64,000 nucleotides of DNA from Dreissena polymorpha (Eukaryota > Mollusca > Bivalvia > Myida > Dreissenidae). Each line of letters begins with the position of its first letter. Position 1 is the first letter of the stretch. The notes under the pieces are model-generated. The model had not been told where the DNA came from. It made no database searches and worked only from the letters and a program-made list of their open reading frames with translations. The translations under genes were made by a program, and so were the position numbers. Below are positions 14,701 to 30,299 of this stretch, piece by piece. Location: assembly GCF_020536995.1 (NCBI RefSeq), contig NC_068366.1:33656111-33720110 (forward strand), written 5' to 3'.

Positions 14701-16125
14701 TGCTCTCTTGATATAAAATTGCATGTACAGCTCCGTCCGTTTATATTATATTATATTATGAAATTTTGTAACATCTAAATAATGTGATCAGTCATATGTG
14801 CCTCCGTAGCTCAGTGGATAAGGCGCTTGCGTTAAAATCCAGAAGTCCCTGATTCGATCCCGGGTCGGGGCATACACGTGCCAGTCATGTTTCAGCGGAA
14901 TGTTGACTGACAAATAAAGGCTTAGTTCGGCATTAAGACATGTTTGTTTGCTTTTTATAACATTTTTATACTATTCTACTAGAACTTCGTTGTTAAAAAA
15001 AACAACACGTAGTAACTGATTAATGCAAATACGCATAGTCATAGCAAATAATACTTGCATATGAGCTGTAGTCTGAGACAACGGGACTAAATGCGTGTGA
15101 GTAAATGTTATCCCAGATAAGCCTCTGCATTCCGAACAGGCTAACGAAGGTGAAATTTTCCGTCTATATTGGATTTTCATTAAGAAAAAATACTTCATTT
15201 AAGCGAAAAATACCATAAACGCGGAAAGTGTCGTCCCTGATAAGCCTGTGCGGCATGCACAGACTACTCTGAGACGACACTTTGCGCAAATGAAGTAAGC
15301 CCATTTTCCCAGAACGAGGTTCATATAACAGCCAGGTTTAACATTTCAGGCGTCAGAAGCAAACGTCTGATACCAATCATCCTAGAAAAGGGGGTACTAG
15401 TTCCCAGAATTCTCCGCTTTCTAGCCGCCTGCGATTTCACAAAGACAGATATGATCGATTGGATCTGGGACCGCCTGGAGTCGGCCATAAAAGCGCCCAT
15501 GGGACCGGAAACGTTCTTCGCACCGGAAGACGAGGAGAATCCATTCCGTCCTGATTTGAACATTAATTTTACTCATTGGCGTCCACTGGACGAGATTCGA
15601 ACGATTCCATCGGTGTCCAACATCGATGAGGGATCGGACACAGATGTTAAACAGCAACCGCAAACGCCGCCAATGACCCCTGCTGATCACAACGTGGCCA
15701 CTGAGTCGTCATGGTCTTCTTCCACTCAGAGTCAACAAAGTATCACGGACAACCGGAATACAAGCAGTTCTTCTTCTTCCGGCTCTAGACCGCCAACGCC
15801 ACAAAAGAAGTTGACCAAGAAAAAAGGCATGTTCCGAAACCCTTTTAAAGCAAGAAAAAAACAGGAATCCACTAGCAGGGAGCCGGAATCAGCGTCCATG
15901 GATGGGTGTGTGTCGATGGGCCAAGATGCCCTGCAATGCATGTCCGGATCGAGCATGGCGCGGGAGCCAGGCGAGAACTCGTACTACTTTTCCAGAGAGA
16001 GCAACAGCAGGGCCGCGATGTCGATGAGATCGAGCTTAAGTGACAATGAAATGCAGCGTGATCCGGTGGAGTCGTCGTATTATTCCGCCATGGACCACGA
16101 TTCCGAGCAGTATGTGTTTGTTTAA
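2707..16125 (+). CDS. MYD88: MyD88 adaptor, complete, 7 exons, 520 aa
   Basis: Cytosolic adaptor that couples Toll-like/IL-1 receptors to IRAK kinases: the death domain recruits IRAK and the TIR domain binds the receptor. Exons read by splice sites and unbroken frame: 2707-2942/3, 5519-5645, 9214-9300, 9614-9667, 11235-11424, 11762-11853, 15350-16125. The first ATG after an in-frame TTG is used; it opens MATAQPPESG. Death domain is about residues 18-130, split over exons 1-3. TIR about 175-310: box 1 YDAFLCY (177-183), box 2 RDDLPG (213-218) with the BB-loop proline, SACDFQVRFAQALSPG as in other MyD88s, box 3 WIWDRL (300-305). A tail of about 210 residues follows, Ser-rich with a basic patch KKLTKKKG; vertebrate MyD88 (296 aa) ends soon after box 3, while long tails occur in molluscs. 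The exon 5 donor is a weak GTTCAC, but the join restores ERRCKRVVILIS. Very secure. Confidence 0.95.
3858..4095. repeat. Family D MITE copy 3 (MYD88 intron 1)
   Basis: Full-length copy, arms GAGCCTCATTTTGGGAAAA and CCCAGAACGATGCTCAT. The rest of intron 1 outside this and the element at 5050 shows nothing recognisable. Confidence 0.8.
5050..5322 (+). mobile_element. Helitron-like minisatellite element, family F copy 1
   Basis: Starts TATGTCCCCCACCACTATAG, followed by GGACATA (5' hairpin), then CTGTCTGTTGG, a short GGTCAAGGTCA core, the inverted subterminal GGGGACATA, a terminal hairpin TGTTTCTGACAAACA and the end CTTGTT. Non-coding. The same unit recurs at 61149. Set in T-rich sequence on both sides. 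Confidence 0.65.
6575..6775. repeat. Palindromic MITE, family H copy 1
   Basis: Outer arms GCCGCGTCGTGCGAAAATGG and CGCTTTTGCGGGTC, inner GCGTAGCTCC / GCTACG arms. Lies in MYD88 intron 2. A related copy is at 34226 and a fragment at 37590. Confidence 0.6.
7224..7956 (-). mobile_element. TIR element with internal tRNA-like promoter, family E copy 1
   Basis: Terminal inverted repeats TTAAAGGGGCCTTTTCACG and GTGAAAAGGCCCCTTTAA. Inside, near 7745-7815, lies a tRNA-like segment: A-box-like TGACCGAGTGGTC and B-box-like GGTTTTAGCCC. A 277-bp element (7431-7707) is nested inside. Other copies start at 22806, 36439 and 50985 in the opposite orientation. Confidence 0.75.
7431..7707. mobile_element. 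Small TIR element nested in family E copy 1
   Basis: Perfect 16-bp inverted ends, ATTGTCCCCTACCGGT and ACCGGTAGGGGACAAT, interrupt the host element. The interior has a run of GACAGACTGACTGAC tetranucleotides. No coding capacity and no clear target duplication. Confidence 0.7.
8137..8960 (+). repeat. 26-bp minisatellite in MYD88 intron 2
   Basis: Degenerate tandem units of the form GAGAGTTAATATAAGTGCG followed by ATCATTT, clearest at 8220-8480 and decaying on both sides. Non-coding. Confidence 0.85.
9690..11180 (+). repeat. 19-bp minisatellite in MYD88 intron 4
   Basis: About 1.5 kb of degenerate units GTGAGTTCAGTGCATGAGT, some shortened to GTGAGTTCCGTGA. It fills almost the whole intron between exon 4 (ends 9667) and exon 5 (starts 11235). 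Confidence 0.85.
11907..14449. mobile_element. Fold-back DNA transposon in MYD88 intron 6
   Basis: The element proper is 11915-14441, bounded by the 8-bp target duplication ATTCAATA (11907-11914 and 14442-14449). Ends are CACAGGTGGAAGTAACG and its complement. The inverted arms are about 510 bp (11915-12424 and 13936-14441) and nearly identical by eye, so both encode the same short open frame; that is a shadow of the repeat, not a gene. The 1.5-kb centre holds an 84-codon frame (12711-12965) I do not recognise and a nested SINE; no transposase was recognised. An 8-bp duplication with long arms fits hAT- or P-superfamily (Galileo-like) fold-back elements. Confidence 0.8.
13153..13468 (+). mobile_element. 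tRNA-derived SINE nested in the fold-back element
   Basis: Flanked by the 12-bp target duplication ACACTGGCCGCG (13153-13164 and 13457-13468). The head, about 13170-13242, is tRNA-like: A box GTGGTCTAGTGG, a loop TTCACAA with anticodon CAC (valine-type), B box GGTTCGATCCC. A body follows, then a CAA-rich tail, as expected for LINE-mobilised SINEs. It looks whole. Confidence 0.85.
14800..14945 (+). mobile_element. tRNA-like SINE head and body
   Basis: TAGCTCAGTGGATAAGG (A box) and GATTCGATCCC (B box) are near consensus, but the acceptor and anticodon stems pair poorly, so a working tRNA is unlikely. A body with GTTGACTGACAAATAAAGG follows. Confidence 0.5.
15073..15327. repeat. Family D MITE copy 4, abutting MYD88 exon 7
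   Basis: Full-length copy ending CCCAGAACGAGGTTCAT about 23 bp before exon 7 begins, so the branch point may fall in or next to MITE sequence. Confidence 0.8.
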
Positions 16126-16587
16126 GCTTCGGCGTGTTGTCTGTTTTAGTACTGACAGGACTACTTCCATAATACGCCGCGAACTTTTGCCAAGACATTT
16201 TAATATTGCAGATTGTTAAAAAGGCCGCGATGCGGTGCATTTATATCTAAGATTTCAAGTTGATTTTATTCTGCGGTATGATATCGTTAGCAACACGACA
16301 GTCAAGCGTAGCGTAGTTTGGAATGGTATCGTGAGCAGTTTAATTTACAACAATCAACGATCACATGTTTCAACAGACTTGTGCATTCATAATATGTTAT
16401 GTGTACAATAGAAAATGTACAAACTTTGTTATGCACAAACTATTTTATGTATTGGTTGGGAGACAGGTTCTTATAGTCGATTATAGTGGTTGTTAATTAT
16501 TAAACATGTTTGACAATATCTAGTACACTATTACAGGGCACTTAAGTTTTCATTGTATATGTTTGTCGTTAATTAAAAGTTTTTCAC

Positions 16588-16593
16588 AATAAA
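16588..16593 (+). terminator. MYD88 poly(A) signal
   Basis: AATAAA about 465 bp after the MYD88 stop codon, in an AT-rich 3' untranslated region; the first canonical hexamer I noticed downstream. The actual cleavage site is not visible. Confidence 0.5.
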
Positions 16594-17285
16594 CGTACGT
16601 GTTTTATTTACTCAAAATATGCGTGTTTAAAACCGACAATATTGTCGCAATATCTTGAGAAAAAAAACGTAAAAGATGCAACGTTTATAGTGTGCAACAA
16701 GAGGAAACAAAAAACCCTTTTTACCAGTATCTCTCCGAGACTCCGGAAATCAATTATTATTTGAACCAAGTGGTAGGAACTAGCATGATCTTTCGGCCCA
16801 AGGCTTATTCGGCATAGGCCTAAAACCTGGGTCGATTCGGCTCCAAGCTTATTTGACCCAAAATCGAACTTTTTCGGCCCCATCTTAGATTACACATATT
16901 ATTTAATCTTAATTAAACGCCATAATCGTTCTACAGACTGTAACATATAAATATAAGGTTGCAGAATTGATTAATATTAAATTGTTGAAAATTGCTTATG
17001 AAATTATTTGATTAAATGACTTTAATTAAACATAATTTTCGTTTTAAAAACTGTAACCAATGTATGTAACTGCTTAAGATATTAAAATTTAGTATATACT
17101 TAGAATTTTCACAAACTATTTAATTGTTTTGATCAGTTCCAATGTTTCGGACACCCATATTTTCCCCAATAATAAATGACAAAAACGCTCCCGCTCATAG
17201 TCTAATAATCTTTATAAATACCAATACCGGTACATCTAAGGTGCTATGTGTCATTAGTATTACAATGAAATAAATTAAATACTAT

Positions 17286-17487
17286 CATACATCAAAACCA
17301 CCTCCAACATGCAACATTGTGTTTGTGTCAGTTTATATCAGTCACACATGAATAAAATAACAAATAAAATTCTTATACAAAACCACCTCCAACATGCAAC
17401 ATTGAGTTGGTGTCAGTTTATTTGACTTGGTGTCAGTTTATTTATCAGTCACACATGAATACAATAACAAATCAGATACTTATACAA
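17286..17487 (+). repeat. Tandem duplication of about 100 bp
   Basis: AAACCACCTCCAACATGCAA and ATCAGTCACACATGAATA each occur twice in order, with an extra inner duplication of TTGGTGTCAGTTTATTTG in the second unit. Lies between MYD88 and TMEM35. Confidence 0.75.
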
Positions 17488-17743
17488 AAAATGAGTATTT
17501 CACATAATGGAATAAAAAAGCTGAGATTTTTGGTTTGCATGGTAACCCACATAATGTAAACTATAAATCTTTAAATTTTGAAACTGGGCGCACTACATCT
17601 ACACTAGAAAATGCTTGAAAAAACACCATCTATGTGGCACTGAAATAAACATAAGAAATGTTGTTAAATCATACTAACATATCAGTAACTTGAACTCAAA
17701 GACTTGGGGTGTATCGCCTGACAGCAGATAGCTTATACCAAAT

Positions 17744-18003
17744 ATGAGTCGTGTTCTGAGAAAACTGAGCATAATGCATGTGCGTAAAGTGTCGTCCCGG
17801 ATTAGCTTGTGCAGTCCACACAGGCTAATCAGGGATGACACTTTTTGTCTAAATTGGATTTTTGCTTAGAAGAGACTTCATTTAAACGAAAAAGGTCATA
17901 AAAGCGGAAAGTGTCATCCCTGATTAGCCTGTGCTGGCTTATCTGGGACTACACTTTAGGCACATGCATTATGACCATTTTTCTCAGAGCACAACTCATA
18001 TGA
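17744..18003. repeat. Family D MITE copy 5
   Basis: Full-length copy with inner arms GTGTCGTCCCGGATTAGC and GTCATCCCTGATTAGCC. Confidence 0.8.
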
Positions 18004-18069
18004 ACTATCATGTTGCCAAGTACACCTTTCACACTGGGAAGTCTTGATATCGTGCTTGGGACATCTATG

Positions 18070-18970
18070 AACAAACAAACACGAGGGCCATGATTGCCCC
18101 GACGTACTCACATGAGTTTCGTGTCAAACAGTTGTTGACACTCGACCTAGTTTTTGGACACGTGACTTTGCCTCGGTATTGTGAAAAATGACATTCTAAC
18201 GAAGATTCATTAGGATTTAGACATACTGGTACCTCTATGGCAGTAGCAAGTTTTTCTATGATAAGATCATGTGACCTAGTTTTAGGACGCACATGACCTC
18301 GAGTCATACTTGACCTTAATAATGTGAAGATTACCATTCTTGCAAAGTTTTATCAAGATAGAGTCCTAAATGTGACTTCTAGTGTTGTAAAAAAAAATCT
18401 AAGATCTGACATGGGGACCTATTGTTTGGACACATGGGACCCAGAATCAATATCAGATATTGTCAAGGCGCACAGCCTGACCAAGTTTCATCTAAACTGA
18501 ATCATTAATTTTGCCCCTAAGGCGGTTACAATTTTGTTCTTACATATGACGTGGTGAACTAGTTTTGGATGCACATGGCCCAGTTTCAAACTCAGCCCAG
18601 ACATGAGCAAGGTTTACATTGTGACCTATTTCCATAAGTTGAGTCATAAAGGTTTTCCTCAGATTCTAAATGCACTTATCCTTAATTCAAAATAAGTCCA
18701 GATATTGTCAGCATTAGGATTCAGACCAAGTTCCATGAAGATTGAGTAACAAATGAGGCCTTCATGTGGTAACAAGGCTTTTCTAAGATCTGACCTGGTG
18801 ACCTAATTTTACGACCCATGTGACCCAGATACGAACTCAGCATAATTTTTAAGACTTTGAAACGTTTTCAGCAAGTTGAAAAATGTGACCTCTAGTGCCA
18901 TAACAAGCAATAAGTTGACAACCATCATTCAACAGTATGAAATTTTAGACAACCAAGGACACCTTCCTCA
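18070..18970 (-). mobile_element. Helitron-like minisatellite element, family F copy 2
   Basis: On the minus strand it ends with a hairpin GGGCAATCATGGCCC and then TCGTGTT, a variant of the family ending. The core is a set of degenerate units of roughly 110-150 bp containing GTGACCTAGTTTT. The distal boundary is approximate. It lies downstream of TMEM35 and may be part of its 3' region. Confidence 0.5.
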
Positions 18971-19921
18971 ACAAAAAGAGTAACACATACATGTACATGT
19001 TTCCTGACTCACTACTCAGGCAAGACAAAACAACACTTAAAATCATAGTTAAAACAATAAATAAGAACAGGAAAATGTTTGTGTCTTAAAAGTACAGACG
19101 CAAAACCTAAAATTGTACAATCTTACAAAAATGTACACTAAACAACAACATGTTCTGATCAATGCATTTATTTCACTTAATTGCGCTACAGACTTTTAAT
19201 AAAGAGTGTATAAAAAAGGATATAAATAAAATGAAAATATAAATATCAAAACAACATCAACACCCATGTAAAATATTGAAATAGTACTACTACTATTATG
19301 CCTCAATTGACTATGTGTAACTTAACACACAAATAAATACATTGTATGGAGATTGCAATACATTTTGCCAACACTTTCAGATAAAAAATACACAAATCAC
19401 TAAGCTCACATTATGCGTTTGTTATACATGTACTTCTTTATTTCTAAATTTCCACTAAATCAGGAATCTGAATTCATAGTAATGTAATTCACATTTAAGT
19501 AAAATGATCTCAAACTTACATCTAACTATATATTGTATTAACCTGAACTGGATTCAAATTCAATGCAACATGTATCTAAACTCAGGCAAACTTTTCACAC
19601 ATTAAATTATTCTTTAATTAATGTGCAAGAAAAATTACAAAGTTCTTTCTCAAGAATTGGACTTCTATTAATAAGTGCTCATTCAAATACTTTGTAAATG
19701 AACCCCAAAATATTGTAAGCTAAGATACACAAGTTAAACAGATAGCAATTATAATCATGACATCAAATTACCACAAATGATGAATTAAAAGTTGTAAAAG
19801 AAATAGTGAAACATACGTGCTGAACACTGTTTAACACAAAATAATACTGACAAAACTGAAAATGTTCATTTGAATTCATTAAAAATAACTAAATTGTTCT
19901 AAACAAATTAAACTAAAAAAT

Positions 19922-21833
19922 CTATTTTGTCTTCTTCGATTCCTGTTCATTGTTTACTTCCCTGTTCTCAACCCCTTCTTGTGATGTGCACTTTGAAGAA
20001 CTGTCTTCTGCAGGTTTAATGGACTGCGCTTTTTCCCTTTGCAGCTCTTGATAGTAGATCATTAGCCGGCAGGTCAGAAGCAAAACAAACACAATTGGCA
20101 GACTCATTCTTTGGTATCCATCTTTGATTTGATAGTTTGCTATTATGTCATTGACATTAACAAGGATCATAAGAACGTTGGCTGCAATTTTCAATGGTCC
20201 TGAAAGTTTATGAAAGAAAATGGTATAATAGAGTAACAATTTATTTAACTCTTTCACTACAAGGGAAAATAACAAAGTAAAACAATTTTATAAAAATCCT
20301 GTAAAACTACATCTTTTATCATCACCATACCTGGTATAAATACAAGAACGAGACCACAAGTGACCTCAGTTGCAGCTATAACTTTCCGGTATGTGTGGGC
20401 ATTTGGTCGCCACGCTGTGAAACTCATAAGAGGAAATACTTTGGCCATCCGTATGTATTGTTTTCTCTGAAATGTACACAATGGAATGGATTTAAAGTAA
20501 AACGCGAAAACGCAAATTTAATTTTGGTACTTTTCATCACAAAAATAATCCATTTTGTTATGGAATGACCATAAAACTTAAAAATTCTTTTTTGAGCTGC
20601 ACTACTTCAGGAACCCGTTTTTGATTTAAGCCAACTTACATACTTCAGAATGATAAAAGAAAACGCAAGAAGCATTAAATAAACAGTGGAACCAACAATA
20701 AAAAACAAAGAAAAATGGTTGAAACAAAATGGGACTAACATTTACTGGTTCAAGCCCCAATAGCCAATAAAATGAACTGTACAGTACAGTAATAAATGTA
20801 TACTACAGTAATGCTATTAAGTTAATTAACACATATTTTAAATGCTACACAATGCTATGGTTGTGGAATTGGGCAAGTTGGATTATTGTTGATGTGACAC
20901 ACTAAAATAGGGTGAATACACGGTGCCTATACCACGTGACTTTTTAAGATCTGTGTGGGGAGTTGTCAACAAAAGCACGACAAAGGTAAGATTTTCAAGG
21001 ATAACTTTTTTAATATGTCATCATTTTCAATGGGATAAAGTGGAGAGTGTTTGACAAAATCATGATACCTATAGAAAACTCTCATGAATGAGTGGGCTCT
21101 CCACTTTATCCCATTAAAAATTGTGACATATTAAAAAAGTTATCCTTAGAAATCTTACCTTCGTCGTGCTTATGTTGATATTTTACTCCCCACACAGATC
21201 TTAAAAAGTCACGTGGTATAGGCACTGTGATGTACAATGGAGACACAAAAATCTTGACCAAACTGGATTGAGTTATGAAACCCATTAATCTAAACACATG
21301 TCTCTTATAAGCGTTTGTACACCGAGAGCTGATTAGCAAGAGTAAGATTTGAGCAAACAACAGACCGATCAGAGGTTGCAATTTGTTGTGATATATTCAA
21401 GCACTGAATAATAATGATAAGACAATCAAGCATCATGGCAACAATTATTTGATCGTAAAGGCAAAGAGGTACAGTTCGGCTCAAACTACTCAAGCCTGAA
21501 CATATGAAATTACCAATAATGTATTCAATAGCACTATTTGTATTAAGATTTAAACTGATACTCCTTCAAGATATAGAAGGACTTTGTTTGTGATTGCATG
21601 GACGTAAAAATACTAAGCGAAGTTTGTTGTAATGTCCAACAGAAGATAAAATCTAAGAACATTGCCCCACCCACACGGTTTTTGCATGTAAAAATTATTT
21701 CAACAATCTATTAGTTGCTTACCATTTCCCGATATAGATCCAAACTTATTGCAGGTGACAGTTTAAGCAGGCCTATGAAGATAAAAAATAGACCGAGAGT
21801 TACTGCAAGTACTCTAAGCACAAAAGATGCCAT
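19922..21833 (-). CDS. TMEM35A: TMEM35-type (NACHO-like) membrane chaperone, complete, 3 exons, 174 aa
   Basis: Exons in transcript order: 21833-21723 (37 codons), 20466-20331, 20199-19922, with GTAAGC and GTATGG donors and TTTCAG acceptors; all phases agree. Residues 1-37 (MASFVLRVLAV, then GLFFIFIGLLKLSP) align with the human TMEM35A start, which has GLFFVFMGTIKLTP. The middle exon has RKVIAATEVTCGLVLVFIPG against human [20 protein letters not shown], and the last has VFVLLLTCRLMI against human VFGILLTCRLLI. Four hydrophobic helices are visible and the hydrophilic tail ends SKKTK. TMEM35A (NACHO) is an ER-membrane chaperone for assembly of nicotinic acetylcholine receptors; assignment to the A rather than the B paralogue is not proven. 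Possible poly(A) signals on this strand lie at 19438-19443 and 19168-19173. Tail-to-tail with MYD88, head-to-head with LANCL3. Confidence 0.88.
20921..21227. repeat. Palindromic MITE in TMEM35 intron 1
   Basis: Arms GTGCCTATACCACGTGAC and GTCACGTGGTATAGGCAC. The inverted match continues through AAGATCTGTGTGGGGAGT and GATAACTTTTTTAATATG almost to the centre. No target duplication is evident. Confidence 0.8.
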
Positions 21834-22169
21834 TATTCGCCTTGCTTGCTGCTCACCAAAAAACCGGAAGTTTACACTCTGAAAATGAATGAGTAGAAGT
21901 GAATGAATATACATTTTTCGCCAATAATTATATATAACATAGATTGACATATGTTTTTACTGTACAATTCTTTCATGTTAGGGTGTTTTTGACGCGAATT
22001 GTGCCATGTAATGTAATATGTTTTACAGTTTGATTTTCATTATTATTTTACGTTTCTACTTTCACTTTCGGTTTCAGCAGCACAAAAAATACACAGAGAT
22101 TTAGTCAGTATATTTTTGTAGCTTTTAACCTGAAGGAGATATTTACAAACTTTTGCAGCAAAAGTTAGC
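21834..22169. promoter_or_regulatory. Divergent TMEM35/LANCL3 upstream region
   Basis: Only 336 bp separate the two start codons, which point away from each other, so both 5' untranslated regions and at least one core promoter must share this interval. No clear TATA box was seen. It holds an ISRE-like site, listed separately. Use as a bidirectional promoter is inferred from geometry. Confidence 0.6.
22052..22075 (-). promoter_or_regulatory. ISRE-like array of GAAA half-sites
   Basis: On the minus strand the bases read GAAACC, GAAAGT, GAAAGT, then AGAAAC. This gives two overlapping matches to the IRF site GAAANNGAAA, followed by a further GAAA one base out of step. It lies about 95 bp upstream of the LANCL3 ATG and about 220 bp from the TMEM35 ATG. 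The motif is visible; binding by an interferon regulatory factor is inference. Confidence 0.45.
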
Positions 22170-27009
<4,840 letters not shown>

Positions 27010-27024
<15 letters not shown>

Positions 27025-27243
27025 GGCACAAATGGAACTGTTTTTTGGACATGTTTGATTGGTTTAGTGTTTTCTTGTAGAAAGGCACCAATATAACTGT
27101 TTTGGAAGGTTTTTTATTGGTTTTAGGTTTTCTTGTAGAAAGGCACCAATATAACTGTTTTGGAAGGTTTTTGATTGGTTTTAGGTTTTCTTGGAGTGAG
27201 AAACCATTGGAACTGTTTTTGGCAGGCTTTTGAATTGGTTTTG
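27010..27243 (+). repeat. 58-bp x 4 tandem array starting in the LANCL3 last codons
   Basis: Units start at 27010, 27069, 27127 and 27185, each beginning GTTTTC and containing a GAACTGTTTT or TAACTGTTTT block. Unit 1 carries the LANCL3 end codons and stop; unit 4 (GTTTTCTTGGAGTGAG) resembles it more than units 2 and 3, which resemble each other. Confidence 0.85.
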
Positions 27244-27751
27244 GAGATGATTTTATAATGCACAATTGTCCAATTCTTACAGTTCTGTAGCTCTCATGCT
27301 TTTCAAAATATAGTGAAAAGGCCTTTAGACTAGCTTGCATGACTATACTCTTTGTAGAATTAAAATTATCTACAAAAAAGGGCAACATTTTAAATAAATC
27401 ATGACAATGAAAACAAGATCAGACAGTAAATAAGATTTAGAAAGAAAACTTAACAAACCATAATCTACATGTGTATCAGTACACTGATTTTTCAGATAAT
27501 GTTAAGTACTGCTTTCAATACCTTTGATCGTGCTCTTGTGTTTTTATTGTATTTCTGTATTTATTGTAAAAACATGCTTGTATGAACGTTGTATATAACT
27601 TCGGGATAGGCATTTTAATTGTTGGTAACAAGATCTGTAACTGTTGTAGCTGTAGCTGTTGTTAGCTCCCTTTGACCAAAATTACTGAGGTAGTCAGTTA
27701 TGTGTTAAGTATATGAGTATCACTCTGGGGAAATGGAGCATATCGCATGTA

Positions 27752-27910
27752 TTAACCCTTTGCATGCTGGGAAATTTGTCGTCTGCTAAAATGTTGTCTG
27801 CTGAATTTCTATAATTAGCATTTTCTTCGATTTTTTTTCAAAGAATACTATCAGAATAGCAAACAGTTTGGATCCTGATGAGACGCCACATTCTGTGGCA
27901 GCTCATGCCA
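27752..27910. repeat. Family A MITE copy 2, truncated
   Basis: Begins TTAACCCTTTGCATGCTGG and is lost just after the central CTGATGAGACGCCACATTC; the second half is missing. Confidence 0.75.
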
Positions 27911-28107
27911 AACACATACAATAACATAAATACGCATAGATCTGCATACTTTGTAAATGGAAGTCATAAATATTATGCTTTCTGAACTGAAAACACATTG
28001 TATTTACTGAAAAATGTGGAGATTTTTTATTTATAAATTAATAAAAATTGTCACAATACTATATTCACAGTAACATACACTGAGAGTTTTGCCGGTGTAT
28101 ACGTTTG

Positions 28108-29103
28108 TATGCCCCCTTTCGAAGAAAAGGGGGCATATGGTGATCGGACTGTCCCTCTGTCCGTCTGTCTGTCTGTCCATCTTTCCGTCACACTTTGCGT
28201 TTAGGTTTGAAAAATGCTCATAACTTCTATGTCCCTTGAGATATAACCTTCATATTTGGTATGCATGTGTATATTGACAAGGCCTTTCAATATGCACAAA
28301 AAAATTTACCCCTGTGACCTTGACCTTGAACTTAGGGTCCGCATTTAGGTTTCGAAATCTGCGTTTAGGTTTCGAAAAATGATCATAACTTCTATGTCCC
28401 TTGAGATATAACCTTCATATTTGGTATGCATGTGTATATGGACAAGGCCTTTCCATACGCACAATTTTTTTTACCCCTGTGACCTTGACCTTCGACTTAG
28501 GGTCCGCGCTTATGTTTCAAAATCTGTGTTTAGGTTTCCAAAAATGCTCATAACTTCTATGTCCCTAGAGGTATAACCTTCATATTTGGTATGCATGTGT
28601 ATATGTACAAGGCCTTTCCACGGGCACAAATTTTTTTACCCCTGTGACCTTGACCTTGAACTTAGGGTCTGCGTTTAGTTTTCGAAATTTGCGTTTAGGT
28701 TTCGAAAAATGCTCATAACTTCTATGTCCCTTGAGATATAACTTTCATATTTGGTATGCATGTGTATATGGACAAGGCCTTTCCATACGCACAACAATTT
28801 TGACCCCTGTGACCTTGACCTTGAAGTTAGGGTCCGCGTTTAGTTTTCGAAATCTGCGTTTAGGTTTCGAAAAATGCTATAAACTTCTATGTCCCTTGAG
28901 ATATAACCTTCATATTTGGTATGCATGTGTATATGGACAAGGCCTTTCCATACGCACACAAATTTTGACCCCTGTGACCTTGACCTTGAAGTTAGGGTCC
29001 GCGTTTAGGTTTCGAAATCTGCGTTTCGGTTTTGAAAAAAGCTCATAACTTCTATCAAGCGTTTATAGGGGGCATAAGTCATCCTATGGTGACAGCTCTT
29101 GTT
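28108..29103 (+). mobile_element. Helitron-like minisatellite element, family F copy 3
   Basis: The 5' hairpin pairs TATGCCCCCTTT with AAAGGGGGCATA, then CCGTCTGTCTGTCTGTCC. Next come about six units of about 165 bp keyed by CTCATAACTTCTATGTCCCT, then GGGGGCATA, the hairpin GTCATCCTATGGTGAC, and the end AGCTCTTGTT. Looks whole and non-coding. Confidence 0.75.
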
Positions 29104-29119
29104 GTGTTCTAGGTTATAT

Positions 29120-29390
29120 CTTGATACGGGCCTTGGAAAACCAAGCTTAATGCATGTGTGCATGTGTTAAAAGGTATCGTCTCAGATTAGCCTGTGCAGT
29201 TCGTACATGCTTATATGGGACGACACGTTCCGAGAAGATACGATTACAATTCACAAGCGGCTTCCTTTACATGAAAAAAATACTTAAAGTTGAAGTGTCA
29301 CATTAAGCCTGTGCAGTCTGCACCTGCTATTGTTGGAAGATACTTTAAAGCACATGCATTAAGCCCGGCTTTCCCAGAACGCGGTTAAAT
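29120..29390. repeat. Family D MITE copy 7
   Basis: Diverged copy; GTATCGTCTCAGATTAGCC and CCCGGCTTTCCCAGAACG mark it. Confidence 0.7.
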
Positions 29391-30299
29391 TAATCAAGAG
29401 TAAATGCGAACCATTTCTGTAAATAACTTACACAACGATCCAGAATGTATGGACGGTAAATTCAGTGAATAAGACGAATTGTTTAGCTTTGCGCAAATGA
29501 ACTGTAGTAGAGCGTAGACTTTTAAAGATAGTGCTTTCAACGCATCTACCGCACACATTATCTGTCTGAAATATTTCATTTCCTTGTTTACGGAAACACA
29601 CACAATTTCGTGCTTAAACGTGCTAATTTATTGGCGTCGCACTGAAGTGCGGCGACTAGTATGTAATACGTTTTTTTTCGCTTATGGGAGAAGTTATTTT
29701 ACGGATCAATGTATATATTTTTGTTGTCAGAATATCTTGCATAGTGGTGATTTTTTGTGTAAATTAGTTTAAATAAGTACTGCATTTGTGCCTATTACAT
29801 TTACTACAACATTTATTGCCAATAATGCAAAGCTTATTTTTTAATTAATAACTGATCACAGGGACTGTGCAATAATAAAAGATCACAGGGACTGGGCAAA
29901 TACGCGAACCGGTGAAACTTTCTGGTTTTGTATAAAAACAAAACTTCTTTAATCCACTATCATAGCAACCACCTAGTTACTAATAAAGGCGCTATAGAGC
30001 GCGAAATGCGACACGTATTATTAATTGTTATAATGAGTCTTGATAAAGGAAGCAGCCGCTTATCAATGAGGAGCACTATCACATCACCCCAGTCTCATTA
30101 CTATCAAGTCCTCCTACAGGTTTTTTTAAGAACCACATATAGAAGGCCGCGGGCCTGACCCGTATCTTGCCAGTGGTATGGACCCTTTGGTATGGACCTT
30201 TACCCCGCTCACTATCCAGCGTTTAAACTTCCGGGTTTACATTTAAACCGACTATTAATAGCTTATTAATATCTTAGTTAGAAGGTGATTTTTCAAGCG

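Noticed and set aside
14802-14875. Working tRNA gene
   Set aside because: Boxes are good but the acceptor and anticodon stems do not pair properly, and a SINE-like body follows.
15451-16240. Frames on the minus strand opposite MYD88 exon 7
   Set aside because: Shadows of the coding exon; no family similarity and no own signals.
28731-29048. 105-codon frame with internal protein repeats
   Set aside because: Falls wholly in the satellite core of a family F element; the protein repeat only mirrors the DNA unit.
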